The notes: generated by a model from the sequence alone, not told the origin. Positions 8,459-17,728 are shown, counted from the stretch's first letter. The stretch: DNA of 64,000 nucleotides from Labilithrix luteola (GCF_001263205.1 NZ_CP012333.1:1116001-1180000); one strand, 5' to 3'. Numbers and translations are program-made.

Positions 8459-9759
8459 AGAGGCACGCGCTCGTCCTTCGCACGCTCCTCGCCCTCGGCG
8501 CTTGCGCGCCCGTCTTCACCTTCGCGGCGCAGGCTTCGGCGCAGCGCGGCGTGCACGAGGAGATTTCGCTCGCCGTCGGCGAGACGAAGACGCTGCCGGC
8601 CGGCGGCGTCAAGGAATACTCCGAAGGCGTGAAGGGCATCGTCGACGTGGTTCCCACGCCCGACGGCCGAACGTTCGTCCTCACCGGTCGCAAGCCCGGC
8701 ACGACCACGCTCCTCCTCATCAAGAACGACGGGTCGCAGACCACGTTCGACATCTCGGTCGCGAGCCGCAACCCGGCGGTCGTCGAAGCCGAGATCATGA
8801 AGCTGGCGGAGCCCTTCAGCGGCGTGAAGGTGCGCCGCGTGGGCTCGCGCATCTTCGTCGAAGGCACGGTCGCCACCGAGGCCGATTTCAAGCGCATCTC
8901 GCAGATCGTCTCGGCGTACGGCGGCCAGGTGGAGTCGCTCGTCACGGTCGGCGTCGGCGAGCGAAAGCTCCTCATCCGCCTCGATTTCTACTTCGTCCAG
9001 TACGAGAAGACGTCAGGCTACAACGTCGGCGTCGGGTGGCCGGGCTCGATCGGTCAGACGGCCGCGGGCGCCCCTGCGTTCCAGAGTCAGTACACGTTCG
9101 ACTTCATCACGCGCACGACCACGGCGGCGAACGCGTCGATCGTCAACCAGCCCCTCCCCCGCCTCGACATCGCCTCGCACCACGGCTGGGCGAAGGTCCT
9201 CAAGCAGTCGAGCGTCATCACGGCGAACGGCAGCGAGGCCACCTTCCAGAACGGCGGCGAATCGAACTTCCTCCAGACCGTCGGTCTCGCCGTCGGCCTC
9301 GTGAGCGTGAAGTTCGGTACCAACGTGACCGTGCTCCCGCGCTACGACTCGACCACGCGCGACGTCGAGATCAAGCTCGGCGCCGACGTCTCGGACCTCA
9401 CCACCTCGAGCACGAGCGGCGGTCCGCCGGGTCGTACCACCACCAAGCTCGAGACGCAGGTGACGCTCAAGCTCGGTCAGGCGCTCATCCTCTCGGGCAT
9501 CAAGACCGCCACGCAGCGCCGTGCAGTCTCGGGCCTCCCGGGGCTCAGCGAGATCCCCGTGCTCGGCATCCTCTTCGGCAGCCACTCGCAAGAGAAGCAG
9601 GAGACCGAAGGCGCCGTGTTCATCGTGCCGAGCGTCGTCGACACCGTTCCCAAGAGCGCCGTCGAGCTCATCAACAACGCGATGACGACGTACAAGGAAT
9701 TCAGCGGCGAGATGCAGAATCTCGACGTCTACCCCAAGACTCCGCCGTCGGCGAAGTAG
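8455..9759 (+). CDS. cpaC: Outer-membrane secretin CpaC/RcpA
   Basis: This is the outer-membrane channel of the Tad system, 434 residues. A signal peptide ending ASAQ leads into the pilus/secretin N-terminal domain, with VGETKTLPAGGVK and the LTGRKPGTTTLLL pattern. A BON/N1-like module (about 100-165) and the secretin beta-domain follow. The C-terminal signature VSGLPGLSEIPVLGILFGS is the diagnostic secretin motif. Translation is coupled to cpaB. No separate pilotin gene was recognised, although the lipoprotein at 14252 could serve. Confidence 0.93.
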   Translation: MKRHALVLRTLLALGACAPVFTFAAQASAQRGVHEEISLAVGETKTLPAGGVKEYSEGVKGIVDVVPTPDGRTFVLTGRKPGTTTLLLIKNDGSQTTFDISVASRNPAVVEAEIMKLAEPFSGVKVRRVGSRIFVEGTVATEADFKRISQIVSAYGGQVESLVTVGVGERKLLIRLDFYFVQYEKTSGYNVGVGWPGSIGQTAAGAPAFQSQYTFDFITRTTTAANASIVNQPLPRLDIASHHGWAKVLKQSSVITANGSEATFQNGGESNFLQTVGLAVGLVSVKFGTNVTVLPRYDSTTRDVEIKLGADVSDLTTSSTSGGPPGRTTTKLETQVTLKLGQALILSGIKTATQRRAVSGLPGLSEIPVLGILFGSHSQEKQETEGAVFIVPSVVDTVPKSAVELINNAMTTYKEFSGEMQNLDVYPKTPPSAK

Positions 9760-9773
9760 GCGCGGGAAGCCCG

Positions 9774-11582
9774 ATGCATTTGCATGTCGTCATCCAGTCG
9801 GACGATGGAGTGCAAAGGACGGAGATGCATCCGGCCGGGACTGCCCTGACCATTGGCCGTCATCCGCAGTGCGTGCTTCGTCTGGACAGCGATCTGGTCT
9901 CACGCCAGCACGCGGTCGTCCAGGCGGGCCAGCGCTCGATCATGGTGGAAGACGTCTCGACGAACGGCACGATCGCCGGCGACATGCTCCTTCGTCGTGA
10001 CTCGGTCGAGGTCGCCTACGGCACCCCGATCGTCGTCGGTGACTTCACGATCTTCGTCTACGCCGCCGATCAGTTGCCGGCGGCCACCCCCGGCGGCGTC
10101 ACCGGAGTCTCGCGCCCCACCCACCAGAATCTCGACGGAACCCGGCAGGGCACGCGCCCTCCGCCTCCCGTTCCGGCACGTACCAACGCACCGGCGCTCC
10201 ACGCAGGAACGCCGAACGTATCGCCTGGACCGCCGCCGGTCATTGCGCACGTTGGAACGAGTCCGCCGGCGCAGGGCATTCATCTCGCGTCGCGGGCCGA
10301 CGATACGAATCGCAAGAACGACGTCGAGCTCCGTCGCGAGATCCACAAGCGGCTACTCGAGCACCTCGACCTCGCGACGATGGACGCGAAGAAGCTCGAC
10401 GATCCATCGATGCGCCCGAAGGTGCTCAATGCGCTAAGGCGCATCGTCGCCGGCCTCTCCGAGCGCATTCCGCCGAACATCGACAAGGACACGCTCATCG
10501 GCGAGCTGGCCGACGAAGCCCTCGGCCTCGGTCCGCTCGAGCGCTTCCTTGCCGACCCGGCCATTAGCGAGGTGATGGTCGTCGATCCGAACACGATCTA
10601 CATCGAGCAGAACGGCAAGATCGTGCTCTCGCACGCGCGCTTCACCGACGACGAGCGCGTGCGCGCCGTCATCGAGCGCATCGTCACCCCGCTCGGGCGC
10701 CGCATCGACGAATCCTCACCCCTCGTCGACGCGCGCCTGAAAGACGGCTCGCGTGTGAATGCCGTCATCCGCCCCATCGCGCTCCGCGGCTCGTGCATCA
10801 CGATCCGAAAATTCGCGAAGGTGCCGCTCACGCTCGACAAGCTCGTCTCGTACGGGTCGATGACGAAGCGCATGGGCATCTTCCTCACGCGCTGCGTGCA
10901 CGCGAAGAAGAACGTCGTCATCTCCGGCGGCACCGGCTCCGGAAAGACCACCCTCCTCAACGTGCTCTCGGCGGCCATTCCCGAAGACGAGCGCATCGTC
11001 ACCATCGAAGACGCGGCCGAGCTCCAGCTCAAGCAGCCGCACGTGGTCTCGCTCGAGACGCGCCCGGCGAACCTCGAAGGGCGCGGCGAGTACACGATCC
11101 GCGACCTGGTGAAGAACGCGCTTCGTATGCGCCCCGACCGCATCGTCGTCGGTGAGTGTCGTGGCGGCGAAGCGCTCGACATGCTCCAGGCGATGAACAC
11201 GGGCCACGACGGCTCGCTCACCACCACCCACGCGAACTCGCCGGAGGAAGCGCTCTCGCGTCTCGAGACGCTCGTGCTCATGGCCGGCGTGGATCTCCCC
11301 GTACGCGCGATTCGCGAGCAGATCGCATCGAGCGTGCACGTGATCGTGCAACAGAGCCGCCTCTCCGACGGCTCGCGCCGCGTCACCGCCATCAGCGAAG
11401 TCATCGGCATCGAGCGCGAGACGAGCGAGATCGAGCTCAGGCCCATCTTCCAGTTCGTGCGCACCGGCACGGGCCCGGGCGGCAAGGTCGAGGGCGAGTA
11501 CCGGGCAACGGGTTACCTGCCCTCGTTCCTGCCGCTCTTCATCGTCATGGGCCTCGTTCGCAAGGGAGAGGCTTACCTATGA
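9774..11582 (+). CDS. cpaF: FHA domain-CpaF secretion ATPase fusion
   Basis: This hexameric ATPase should drive Tad pilus extension, with a phosphothreonine-binding head added. Residues 5-95 form a canonical FHA domain: Gly28-Arg29, Ser43-Arg44-x-His46 and the Asn-Gly-Thr at 64-66 are all present. A Pro-rich linker (about 100-180) follows, then a full CpaF ATPase with Walker A GGTGSGKT at 385-392, the Walker B region RIVVGECRGGE (about 456-466) and the His box with THANSPEEAL. At 602 residues it is longer than usual CpaF because of the FHA head. The ATG at 9774 is chosen because the FHA domain begins there; frame upstream of it is a shadow of cpaC. Confidence 0.9.
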   Translation: MHLHVVIQSDDGVQRTEMHPAGTALTIGRHPQCVLRLDSDLVSRQHAVVQAGQRSIMVEDVSTNGTIAGDMLLRRDSVEVAYGTPIVVGDFTIFVYAADQLPAATPGGVTGVSRPTHQNLDGTRQGTRPPPPVPARTNAPALHAGTPNVSPGPPPVIAHVGTSPPAQGIHLASRADDTNRKNDVELRREIHKRLLEHLDLATMDAKKLDDPSMRPKVLNALRRIVAGLSERIPPNIDKDTLIGELADEALGLGPLERFLADPAISEVMVVDPNTIYIEQNGKIVLSHARFTDDERVRAVIERIVTPLGRRIDESSPLVDARLKDGSRVNAVIRPIALRGSCITIRKFAKVPLTLDKLVSYGSMTKRMGIFLTRCVHAKKNVVISGGTGSGKTTLLNVLSAAIPEDERIVTIEDAAELQLKQPHVVSLETRPANLEGRGEYTIRDLVKNALRMRPDRIVVGECRGGEALDMLQAMNTGHDGSLTTTHANSPEEALSRLETLVLMAGVDLPVRAIREQIASSVHVIVQQSRLSDGSRRVTAISEVIGIERETSEIELRPIFQFVRTGTGPGGKVEGEYRATGYLPSFLPLFIVMGLVRKGEAYL

Positions 11583-12484
11583 CGCACGCCGCATTGCCCG
11601 AGGGCGTGAAGCACGCACTCGCCAAGTTCAGCGTGGGTCCGGTGCTGCGCTGGGGAAGCCTCGCGTTCCTCACCGTCGCCATCTTCCTCGTGACGTGGCA
11701 CGTCGTCTCCGACGAGGCGGGCCTGCCCTACCGCTACTGGGCTCGGTACGTCGCGTCGCTCGAGCGCAAGCTCCGCTCGATGTTCGTGTTCACGCCCGGC
11801 CGCCTCATCGGCATCGGGCAGTTCTGCGTGGCGTTCGTGATCCTCGCCGGGGCGCTGCTCTTCGATCTGCCGATGTGGTGGGCGCTGCTCGTGGTCACGG
11901 CCATCGCTCCGACCATCTATATCGAGGCGGAGCGACGCAAGCGCGTGGCGCTCATCGAAGACCAGCTCGACTCGTTCATGCTCGCGCTGGCGAACGCGCT
12001 CAAGTCGACCCCCAGCATCGGCGCGGCATTCTCGTCCGTCGTCAGCGTCGTCGAAGATCCGATCCGGCAAGAGGTCGACCTCGCCATCAAGGAGATGAAG
12101 GTCGGCTCGACGCTCGACCAAGCCCTCCTCCACATGGCGGGGCGTGTGGGCAGCCGCCAGCTCGACTCGGCGCTCTCGGCGATCCTCATCGGTCAGAAGA
12201 TCGGCGGCAATCTTCCGAAGGTGCTCGAGAACACGTCGCACACGCTGCGTGAGATGAAGCGCCTCGACGGCGTCATTCGCACGAAGACCGCCGACGGCCG
12301 CATGCAGATGTGGGTCATCGGCGCGATGCCGCTCGTGTTCATCGTCGGCCTAGGAACCATGTGGCCGGGGTACTTCGAGCCGCTCACCCAGAGCGTGACG
12401 GGATACGTGCTGATTGCAGGTATCTCGGTGTGCTGGGTCGTGGCGCTCGTCATCGCCCGCAAAGTCCTCGCGGTGGACATCTGA
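11579..12484 (+). CDS. tadB: Tad inner-membrane platform protein TadB
   Basis: TadB forms the inner-membrane platform with TadC. The 301-residue protein has hydrophobic segments near residues 25-45, 75-110 and, at the C-terminus, 240-300. Between them is a T2SSF domain with the conserved run LIEDQLDSFMLALANALKS and GVIRTKTADGRMQMWV. The start overlaps the stop of the CpaF fusion (ATGA) and tadC follows 12 bases later with its own GAGGAG, a standard tadA-tadB-tadC arrangement. Confidence 0.9.
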   Translation: MTHAALPEGVKHALAKFSVGPVLRWGSLAFLTVAIFLVTWHVVSDEAGLPYRYWARYVASLERKLRSMFVFTPGRLIGIGQFCVAFVILAGALLFDLPMWWALLVVTAIAPTIYIEAERRKRVALIEDQLDSFMLALANALKSTPSIGAAFSSVVSVVEDPIRQEVDLAIKEMKVGSTLDQALLHMAGRVGSRQLDSALSAILIGQKIGGNLPKVLENTSHTLREMKRLDGVIRTKTADGRMQMWVIGAMPLVFIVGLGTMWPGYFEPLTQSVTGYVLIAGISVCWVVALVIARKVLAVDI

Positions 12485-12496
12485 GGAGAACGGCAG

Positions 12497-13420
12497 ATGG
12501 GTCTCAAGCTCACCGGCGTCAGTCTCATGGTCCACGCCTTCCGCATCGGCGCGGCGCTCTTCGTGTTCGTGGGCCTCGTCATGGCCGCGTACACGGTCGC
12601 GAGCGCTCCGACGCGCGTAGCGAACCGTCTCGGCCTCCGCGGCCTCAAGCGAACACGTGCGCTCCAGACGAACGACGCCTGGGCCACCTTCGAGCCGCTC
12701 GTGCGCTGGCTCGGGGTTCGGGTCAGCGGCATCCCGAGCGACGACCAGCGCGCCGAGCTGGATCGCCAAATCTCTCTCGCCGGAGACTTCCTCGGGCTCA
12801 CGGCCGAGGAGTATCTCGCGCTCTTCATTCTGTCGGCGTTCGGCGGGTCGCTCGCCGGCGCCGTGGGCGGCTATCTCCTCGAGATGGGCATGTTGCTCGT
12901 GTTCGCCGGGTTCATCCTCGGCCTCGTGCTGCCGTACCTCGTCGTCAGCGGCGAGGCGCAGGAGCGCATGAAGAACATCAGCCGCGGCCTGCCCTACGTC
13001 ATCGACCTGATGGCGCTGTCGATGAGCGCCGGTCTCGACTTCCCGGGTGCGATTCGGCAGGTCGTCGAGAAGTCGTCGAACCCCGACGACCCGATCGTCG
13101 AGGAGTTCACGCTCATCCTGCAGACGTTGAACCTCGGTCGCACACGCAAAGATGCGCTGCTCGAGTTCGCACGGCGCGCGCCGAACGCCTCGGTCTCCGA
13201 GTTCGTGAACTCGCTCGTCCAAGCCGAGGAGCGAGGCAACCCTGTTGCCGAGGTGCTCACGATCCAGGCAGCGTCGTCGCGCCTGCGTCGTTCGGTGCGC
13301 GCCGAGGAGCTTGCATCCAAGGCCGGCGTGAAGATGGCATTGCCGCTGATGCTCGTCTTCTTCGCCGTGCTCGGCCTCATCGTTGGGCCGGCCATGATGA
13401 ACATTTCGGACGGTATGTGA
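12497..13420 (+). CDS. tadC: Tad inner-membrane platform protein TadC
   Basis: This 307-residue T2SSF-family partner of TadB has an N-terminal membrane segment (about 15-37). Paired hydrophobic stretches near 105-155, the LPYVIDLMALSMSAGLDFPGAI motif at the start of the T2SSF core, and a final hydrophobic block (KMALPLMLVFFAVLGLIVGPAMM) follow. GAGGAG lies upstream of the ATG. The motif set and position after tadB make the assignment firm. Confidence 0.9.
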   Translation: MGLKLTGVSLMVHAFRIGAALFVFVGLVMAAYTVASAPTRVANRLGLRGLKRTRALQTNDAWATFEPLVRWLGVRVSGIPSDDQRAELDRQISLAGDFLGLTAEEYLALFILSAFGGSLAGAVGGYLLEMGMLLVFAGFILGLVLPYLVVSGEAQERMKNISRGLPYVIDLMALSMSAGLDFPGAIRQVVEKSSNPDDPIVEEFTLILQTLNLGRTRKDALLEFARRAPNASVSEFVNSLVQAEERGNPVAEVLTIQAASSRLRRSVRAEELASKAGVKMALPLMLVFFAVLGLIVGPAMMNISDGM

Positions 13421-13436
13421 GGAGCGCGCGAGACCG

Positions 13437-14309
13437 ATGCGAGTCCTGAAGTTCCAGATTCGGCTCCACACAGGTCAAGTGGAGCAGCTCAGCATCGAGG
13501 CGGAGCGCATCCTCATCGGAAGCGGTGCGCACTGCGAGATCCGCCTGCCCGTCGACCAAGCGCGTGTCGAGCACGTGCTCGTCGAGCTCGGAGCGGCCGG
13601 CGTGTTCGCGCGCGCACTCTCGTTCGAGCCCCCGCCGACGATCAACAACGTGCCCTTCACGCAGGCGCCCGTTCCGCCCGGATCGATCCTCGGCGTCGGC
13701 GGCTGCCAGATCTACGTCGAGATCGCCGAGGGCCAGGCGGTCACTCCGGACAAGGTCAAAAAGTCGGAGTCGAGCCCCATCACGCTCCTCGCGGCGACGC
13801 TCATCATCGGTGTGGGCGGCTACATGCTCTTCACCGACGATCCCAACGACGTCACCGCCAAGCCGCCGCCCAAGCAAACGCCTGAGCTTTGGGATGCCCC
13901 GGTCTCCGCCTGTCCCTACGGGGACCGCGCCCAGGCGAGCGCCTTCGCGCGCGAACGCATGCAAATCGCCGATGCGAAGCGCGAACGACGGCCTTTCCAC
14001 GTTCAGGACGGCGTCCAGGCCGTCCCGCTCTATGAAAGCGCGGCCGCATGCTTCCGCGCCGGAGGGGATCCCGGCTCGGGAGGCCTCGCCGACGAATCCG
14101 CCAAGTTCCTTCGGCGCGATATCATGGATGATTTCCGGACTCGCCGGGTCCGCCTCGAGCACGCCTTGACCATCGAGGACTACGTAAGTGCTCAAAAGGA
14201 GGTACGGGTTCTTCTACAATTCACCGAAGGTAAGTCCGGCGACTACGTGACATGGCTCTCGAATCTCGATCGCAAACTGCGGCTCAAGGCCGACGCGAAG
14301 AAGTCGTAG
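13437..14309 (+). CDS. Membrane protein with degenerate FHA-like head
   Basis: The 290-residue protein starts with an FHA-like beta-sandwich (about 1-100) whose binding residues are altered: the Gly-Arg pair is Gly-Ser (ILIGSGAHCEIRL), the Ser-x-x-His region reads RVEH, and the Asn-Gly-Thr loop is replaced. A transmembrane helix follows (about 118-137), then a soluble region with helical, TPR-like spacing. It probably places a scaffold, not a phosphopeptide reader, at the inner membrane. The next gene starts within its last 58 bases, which suggests tight co-expression. Confidence 0.7.
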   Translation: MRVLKFQIRLHTGQVEQLSIEAERILIGSGAHCEIRLPVDQARVEHVLVELGAAGVFARALSFEPPPTINNVPFTQAPVPPGSILGVGGCQIYVEIAEGQAVTPDKVKKSESSPITLLAATLIIGVGGYMLFTDDPNDVTAKPPPKQTPELWDAPVSACPYGDRAQASAFARERMQIADAKRERRPFHVQDGVQAVPLYESAAACFRAGGDPGSGGLADESAKFLRRDIMDDFRTRRVRLEHALTIEDYVSAQKEVRVLLQFTEGKSGDYVTWLSNLDRKLRLKADAKKS

Positions 14310-14908
14310 GCCCGCGCGCGCGTGCGCGGGCGCGAGTCGTCGTGAGCGTGCTGGCCCTCGTGGCGAGCATGATCGGCGGCATTGGCTGCGCCTCGACCCC
14401 CGCAGAGAAGGCGCAGGCCGATCTCGCGACGATCAACAAGGAGACCTCCTACGACAAGCTGATCGAACGAGGCCGGGCGTTCGCAGCCGTCGGTGACATG
14501 ACGCGCGCCGAAGAGTACCTGGCCGCGGCACTCGACCAGGGGGCGAACCCGAGGGACGTGATGCCGATGCTCCTCCAGGTATGCGTGCAGACCGGTCGCT
14601 ATCGGTCGGCCGTGCAGCACGCCGAGAATCAGCTTCGCGTCCACCCCGACGACGTGAACACGCGCTTCGTGCTCGGAACGCTGTACGCTGCGCTCGGCGA
14701 AGCCAAAGAGGCCCGCACGACGCTCGAACAGGTGGTGGCCGTGCGCCCGGAGGAACCGCGCGTGCACTATGCGCTTGCCGTGCTCGCCCGTGACAACGAG
14801 AACGACGTGGTCGCCGCCGACAAACACTTCCGCGAATACCTGCGGCTCGCCCCCTCCGGCTCCCATGCCGAGGAGGCCCGCGCTTCGCTGCTCAAGAGGA
14901 TGCCGTGA
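14252..14908 (+). CDS. TPR lipoprotein, TadD-like
   Basis: This is a 218-residue TPR lipoprotein of the TadD type, a family needed for Tad pilus biogenesis. A long basic N-region is followed by a hydrophobic stretch and a lipobox (GGIGC). Two to three TPR-like helical pairs then run from about 60 to 205 (RAEEYLAAALDQGANP, LGEAKEARTTLEQVVAVRP). The ATG at 14252 gives a 29-residue basic n-region; an in-frame GTG at 14342 would give a more ordinary signal peptide, so the start is uncertain. The stop overlaps the next start as GTGA. Confidence 0.72.
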   Translation: MALESRSQTAAQGRREEVVGPRARARARVVVSVLALVASMIGGIGCASTPAEKAQADLATINKETSYDKLIERGRAFAAVGDMTRAEEYLAAALDQGANPRDVMPMLLQVCVQTGRYRSAVQHAENQLRVHPDDVNTRFVLGTLYAALGEAKEARTTLEQVVAVRPEEPRVHYALAVLARDNENDVVAADKHFREYLRLAPSGSHAEEARASLLKRMP

Positions 14909-16050
14909 GCGACGGGTTCATCCCGAAAGAGATCTTCGAAGAGACGCTGCTGCAGTTCTTCGAGCCGATCCGCCCGTACCTCGATGACCCTGCGGTCAGC
15001 GACATCATGATCAACGGGCCCCATCAGATCTACGTCGAGAAGAAGGGGCAGCTCCATCTCACGAACGCCCGCTTCGAGACGCGCGAAGCGCTGGTCGCGG
15101 CGCTCCGCAACGCAGCACAGTTCGTCGGCAAGCACATCGACGAGATGCGGCCGATCCTCGAAGGACGCCTCCCCGACGGCTCGCGTATCGAAGCCGTGCT
15201 GCCGCCCGCCGCTCCGGACGGGCCATGCGTTTCGATCCGTCGCTTCTTCAAGGAGACGCTCACCGTCGATCGGCTCATCGGCTTCGGCGCGATGACGCCC
15301 GAGGTGGCCACCGCACTCCAAGCGCTCGTCGTCTCGAAGCTCAACGTGCTCGTGGCAGGCGGTACGGGCAGCGGCAAGACGTCGATGCTCAACGCGCTCT
15401 CGTCCTTCATTCCCGAAGGTGAGCGCGTCGTCGTCATCGAAGACTCACGCGAGCTCCAGCTGCAGCGAAACCACGTCTGCATGCTCGAGGCGCGTCCGCC
15501 GGATCCGCGCGGACGCGGCGAAGTGACCATCCGCGATCTCTTCCGGGCCACGCTCCGTCTGCGTCCTGATCGAATCGTCGTCGGAGAAATCCGTGGCGGC
15601 GAAGCGCTCGATCTCATCCAGGCCATGACCTCGGGTCACGGTGGATGCCTCTCCACGCTCCACGCGACCTACCCGCGCGACACGGCCACGCGCCTCGAAA
15701 CCATGGCCATGATGAGCGACATCGAGATGCCGCTCGCGGCGCTGCGAATCCAGCTCGCTTCGGCCGTGAACATCATTCTCCAGGTGGCGCGCCTGCAAGA
15801 CGGCACGCGCAAGGTCACACACGTCACCGAAGTGCTCGGCTACGACCCGCAGACGAGCCAGTACCAGATGCAGGACATCTTCGTCCGCGACTACCAGGGC
15901 ATCGACGATCAGGGCCGCATCCTGAGCGAGCTCGTTCCCTCCGGCATCCTTCCACGCTGCTTGCCTCAGCTCCACGAGCATGGCGTCGACTTGCCCGCTT
16001 CGGTGTACGACGCGGCGAAGCGAGCCCAAGGCCGCCACGGATATGGCTAG
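14905..16050 (+). CDS. Second CpaF/TadA-type secretion ATPase
   Basis: This 381-residue type II/IV secretion ATPase of the CpaF branch lacks an FHA domain. The N-terminal domain has VSDIMINGPHQIYVEKKG. Walker A is GGTGSGKT at 152-159, the Walker B region is RIVVGEIRGGE (about 223-233), and the His box is GHGGCLSTLHA (244-254). It is only moderately similar to the FHA-linked ATPase upstream, so it is not a recent duplicate. Two active ATPases in one Tad locus suggest separate extension and retraction, or two export functions. The GTG start overlaps the TPR lipoprotein stop. Confidence 0.88.
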   Translation: MSDGFIPKEIFEETLLQFFEPIRPYLDDPAVSDIMINGPHQIYVEKKGQLHLTNARFETREALVAALRNAAQFVGKHIDEMRPILEGRLPDGSRIEAVLPPAAPDGPCVSIRRFFKETLTVDRLIGFGAMTPEVATALQALVVSKLNVLVAGGTGSGKTSMLNALSSFIPEGERVVVIEDSRELQLQRNHVCMLEARPPDPRGRGEVTIRDLFRATLRLRPDRIVVGEIRGGEALDLIQAMTSGHGGCLSTLHATYPRDTATRLETMAMMSDIEMPLAALRIQLASAVNIILQVARLQDGTRKVTHVTEVLGYDPQTSQYQMQDIFVRDYQGIDDQGRILSELVPSGILPRCLPQLHEHGVDLPASVYDAAKRAQGRHGYG

Positions 16051-17728
16051 TCCGGCCACCACACACGTCATCGAGTTGGAATCGGGCATCGGGGAGCCCG
16101 CATTCATCCCTCTTTGTCTCGGCCAAGAGCTCCAGCCGCTCAGCGTCGGCAAGAAGGGCATGTGGAAGCTCGAGTCGCCGCGCATGCTCGACGTGCATGC
16201 GTTCTTCTATTTCGACGGCAACGAGCTCTTCGCGCAGAGCGCCGACGACGCGGTCTCCGCCCTCGTCGACGGCCGGAAGATCGGCAAGGCATGGACGCAG
16301 TTGAATGCACCATGCAGCATCGACGTCGGTGGCACACGCCTTCGCTATCGGTCGCTCGCCGACAACGCCGGTGATGAGAAGCCGACGACGCCGCTCCACA
16401 AGCCCCTGAGGGTTCCGTCCGTGCGGCCCACCGGTCAGGAAGCAACGGCCGCGACGATGGCCTTGCCGCCGCGCCAGGCAACGCAGCCGCCGCGCCAGGC
16501 AACGCAGCCGCCGCGCCAGGCAACGCAGCCGCCGCGCCAGGCAACGCAGCCGCCGCCCCCGAACGCAGGGCCCCTTCCCGCGCGCTCCGCGCCGCCGCCG
16601 CCCGCAGCGTCGAGCGAGCCATCGTTCGGATCATCGAGCAGAGCCGAGCGCCCGTTCCGCGCAGGAGAGTTCTCCGCCCCGGCAGGCGAGGAGTCGACGC
16701 GCGTGGCTCCGCTCGATGTGACCGGCGTTTCCAGGCGAGGACCAGCGGCGCCGAGACCCGCCGCGGGAAGGCCGCCCGAGTTCGAGGGCGGCCTCGATGC
16801 GAGCCAGGCGCGAAACCCGGCGCGTCCTCCCATGGGCTCCGTTCCCCCCGGCGTGTTCATGCAGGCCCCGCCTCCGCCGCAAGTGATGATGCCGAGCCAA
16901 CCGGTGGCCTTCCCTCCCCCCATGCAGGGCATGCCGCCGACGCCGCCGCCGGGCGCGTATGGCAACCACTACCCGGCGCCGGTCTATTCGGCACCGCCCG
17001 CTCAAGTCGCACCGTACGTGCACCCGCAGGTGTCGCCGTCGGGTACGTACGGGTCGAGCCTTCCGGGCGGCTTCGCGCCCACGCCGAGCGGCACGGCGCC
17101 TTCGCCGGTGGCCGATCAAAGCCTCGGCGCGAAGTGGGCAGCGCTGTCGATTCCCAAGAAGATCCTGATCGTGCTCGCGCCGTTCTCGATCACGTCGGCG
17201 ATCTATCTCTTCGTCGACGAGCCGCCGCCTCCGCGACGCAAGGCGGCGACGACGGAGACCTCGGCGCGGGCCCCCAGCTCGGCAGCGCCGCTCCCCTCGA
17301 CCGTCATCGCACCGGCAGCCAGCGTCGCCATCCAGCCGGGCGCACAAGCATGGCCGCCCGGCGTTCCTTGCCCGCCCCCGGGCTGGCCGGCCAACACTCC
17401 GCTGCCTTGCATCCCGAACGGAGCGGCAGGCGCGCCCCCCCCGATCGCGACGACGGTCACGGCGCCTGTCGCCACGCCGGTTACCGCGGCGGTGCCCGCC
17501 ACGACACCCGCGCCGAGCAAGGCCGCGAACGACCCCGCGAAAGACGCGTCCGCGAGCGCTCCCGCCACGAAGACGCTCGAGCGTCAGGCTGTCGAAGCGC
17601 TGGCGGCGAACGACTACGCGAAAGCCTCGGCGCTCTACGGTGAGCTTGCACGGCGCGACCCGCAGAGCGCGGTTTACGGCGAAGCTGCGCGCATCGCGCG
17701 ATCGAAGCTCGACGGCGGCGCGCCCTGA
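16043..17728 (+). CDS. Proline-rich membrane protein with FHA-like head
   Basis: This 561-residue protein closes the Tad cluster. Residues 1-110 have an FHA-like outline with poor motif retention (LSVGKKGMWKLES, DVHAF). Then comes a long Pro/Ala/Gln-rich segment (about 120-360) holding four perfect PPRQATQ repeats. A hydrophobic helix (about 375-390) and another Ala/Pro-rich stretch follow, and a helical C-terminus with a TPR-like unit (EALAANDYAKASALYGELARRDPQ) ends it. The ATG at 16043 overlaps the ATPase gene by eight bases. The build suggests a flexible membrane-spanning tether. Its exact role is unknown. Confidence 0.7.
   Translation: MASPATTHVIELESGIGEPAFIPLCLGQELQPLSVGKKGMWKLESPRMLDVHAFFYFDGNELFAQSADDAVSALVDGRKIGKAWTQLNAPCSIDVGGTRLRYRSLADNAGDEKPTTPLHKPLRVPSVRPTGQEATAATMALPPRQATQPPRQATQPPRQATQPPRQATQPPPPNAGPLPARSAPPPPAASSEPSFGSSSRAERPFRAGEFSAPAGEESTRVAPLDVTGVSRRGPAAPRPAAGRPPEFEGGLDASQARNPARPPMGSVPPGVFMQAPPPPQVMMPSQPVAFPPPMQGMPPTPPPGAYGNHYPAPVYSAPPAQVAPYVHPQVSPSGTYGSSLPGGFAPTPSGTAPSPVADQSLGAKWAALSIPKKILIVLAPFSITSAIYLFVDEPPPPRRKAATTETSARAPSSAAPLPSTVIAPAASVAIQPGAQAWPPGVPCPPPGWPANTPLPCIPNGAAGAPPPIATTVTAPVATPVTAAVPATTPAPSKAANDPAKDASASAPATKTLERQAVEALAANDYAKASALYGELARRDPQSAVYGEAARIARSKLDGGAP
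16466..16549 (+). repeat. Four perfect 21-bp coding repeats (PPRQATQ)
   Basis: Four adjacent, base-identical 21-bp units each encode PPRQATQ. They lie in the proline-rich region of the FHA-like membrane protein. Identity at silent positions points to recent slippage expansion. Confidence 0.9.

Noticed and set aside
8448..9773. Upstream extension of the CpaF frame
   Set aside because: The residues before 9774 are Arg/His-rich shadow of cpaC; the FHA domain begins at 9774.
16466..16549. Possible CRISPR-like tandem array
   Set aside because: The units are contiguous without spacers and lie in frame inside a proline-rich coding region.
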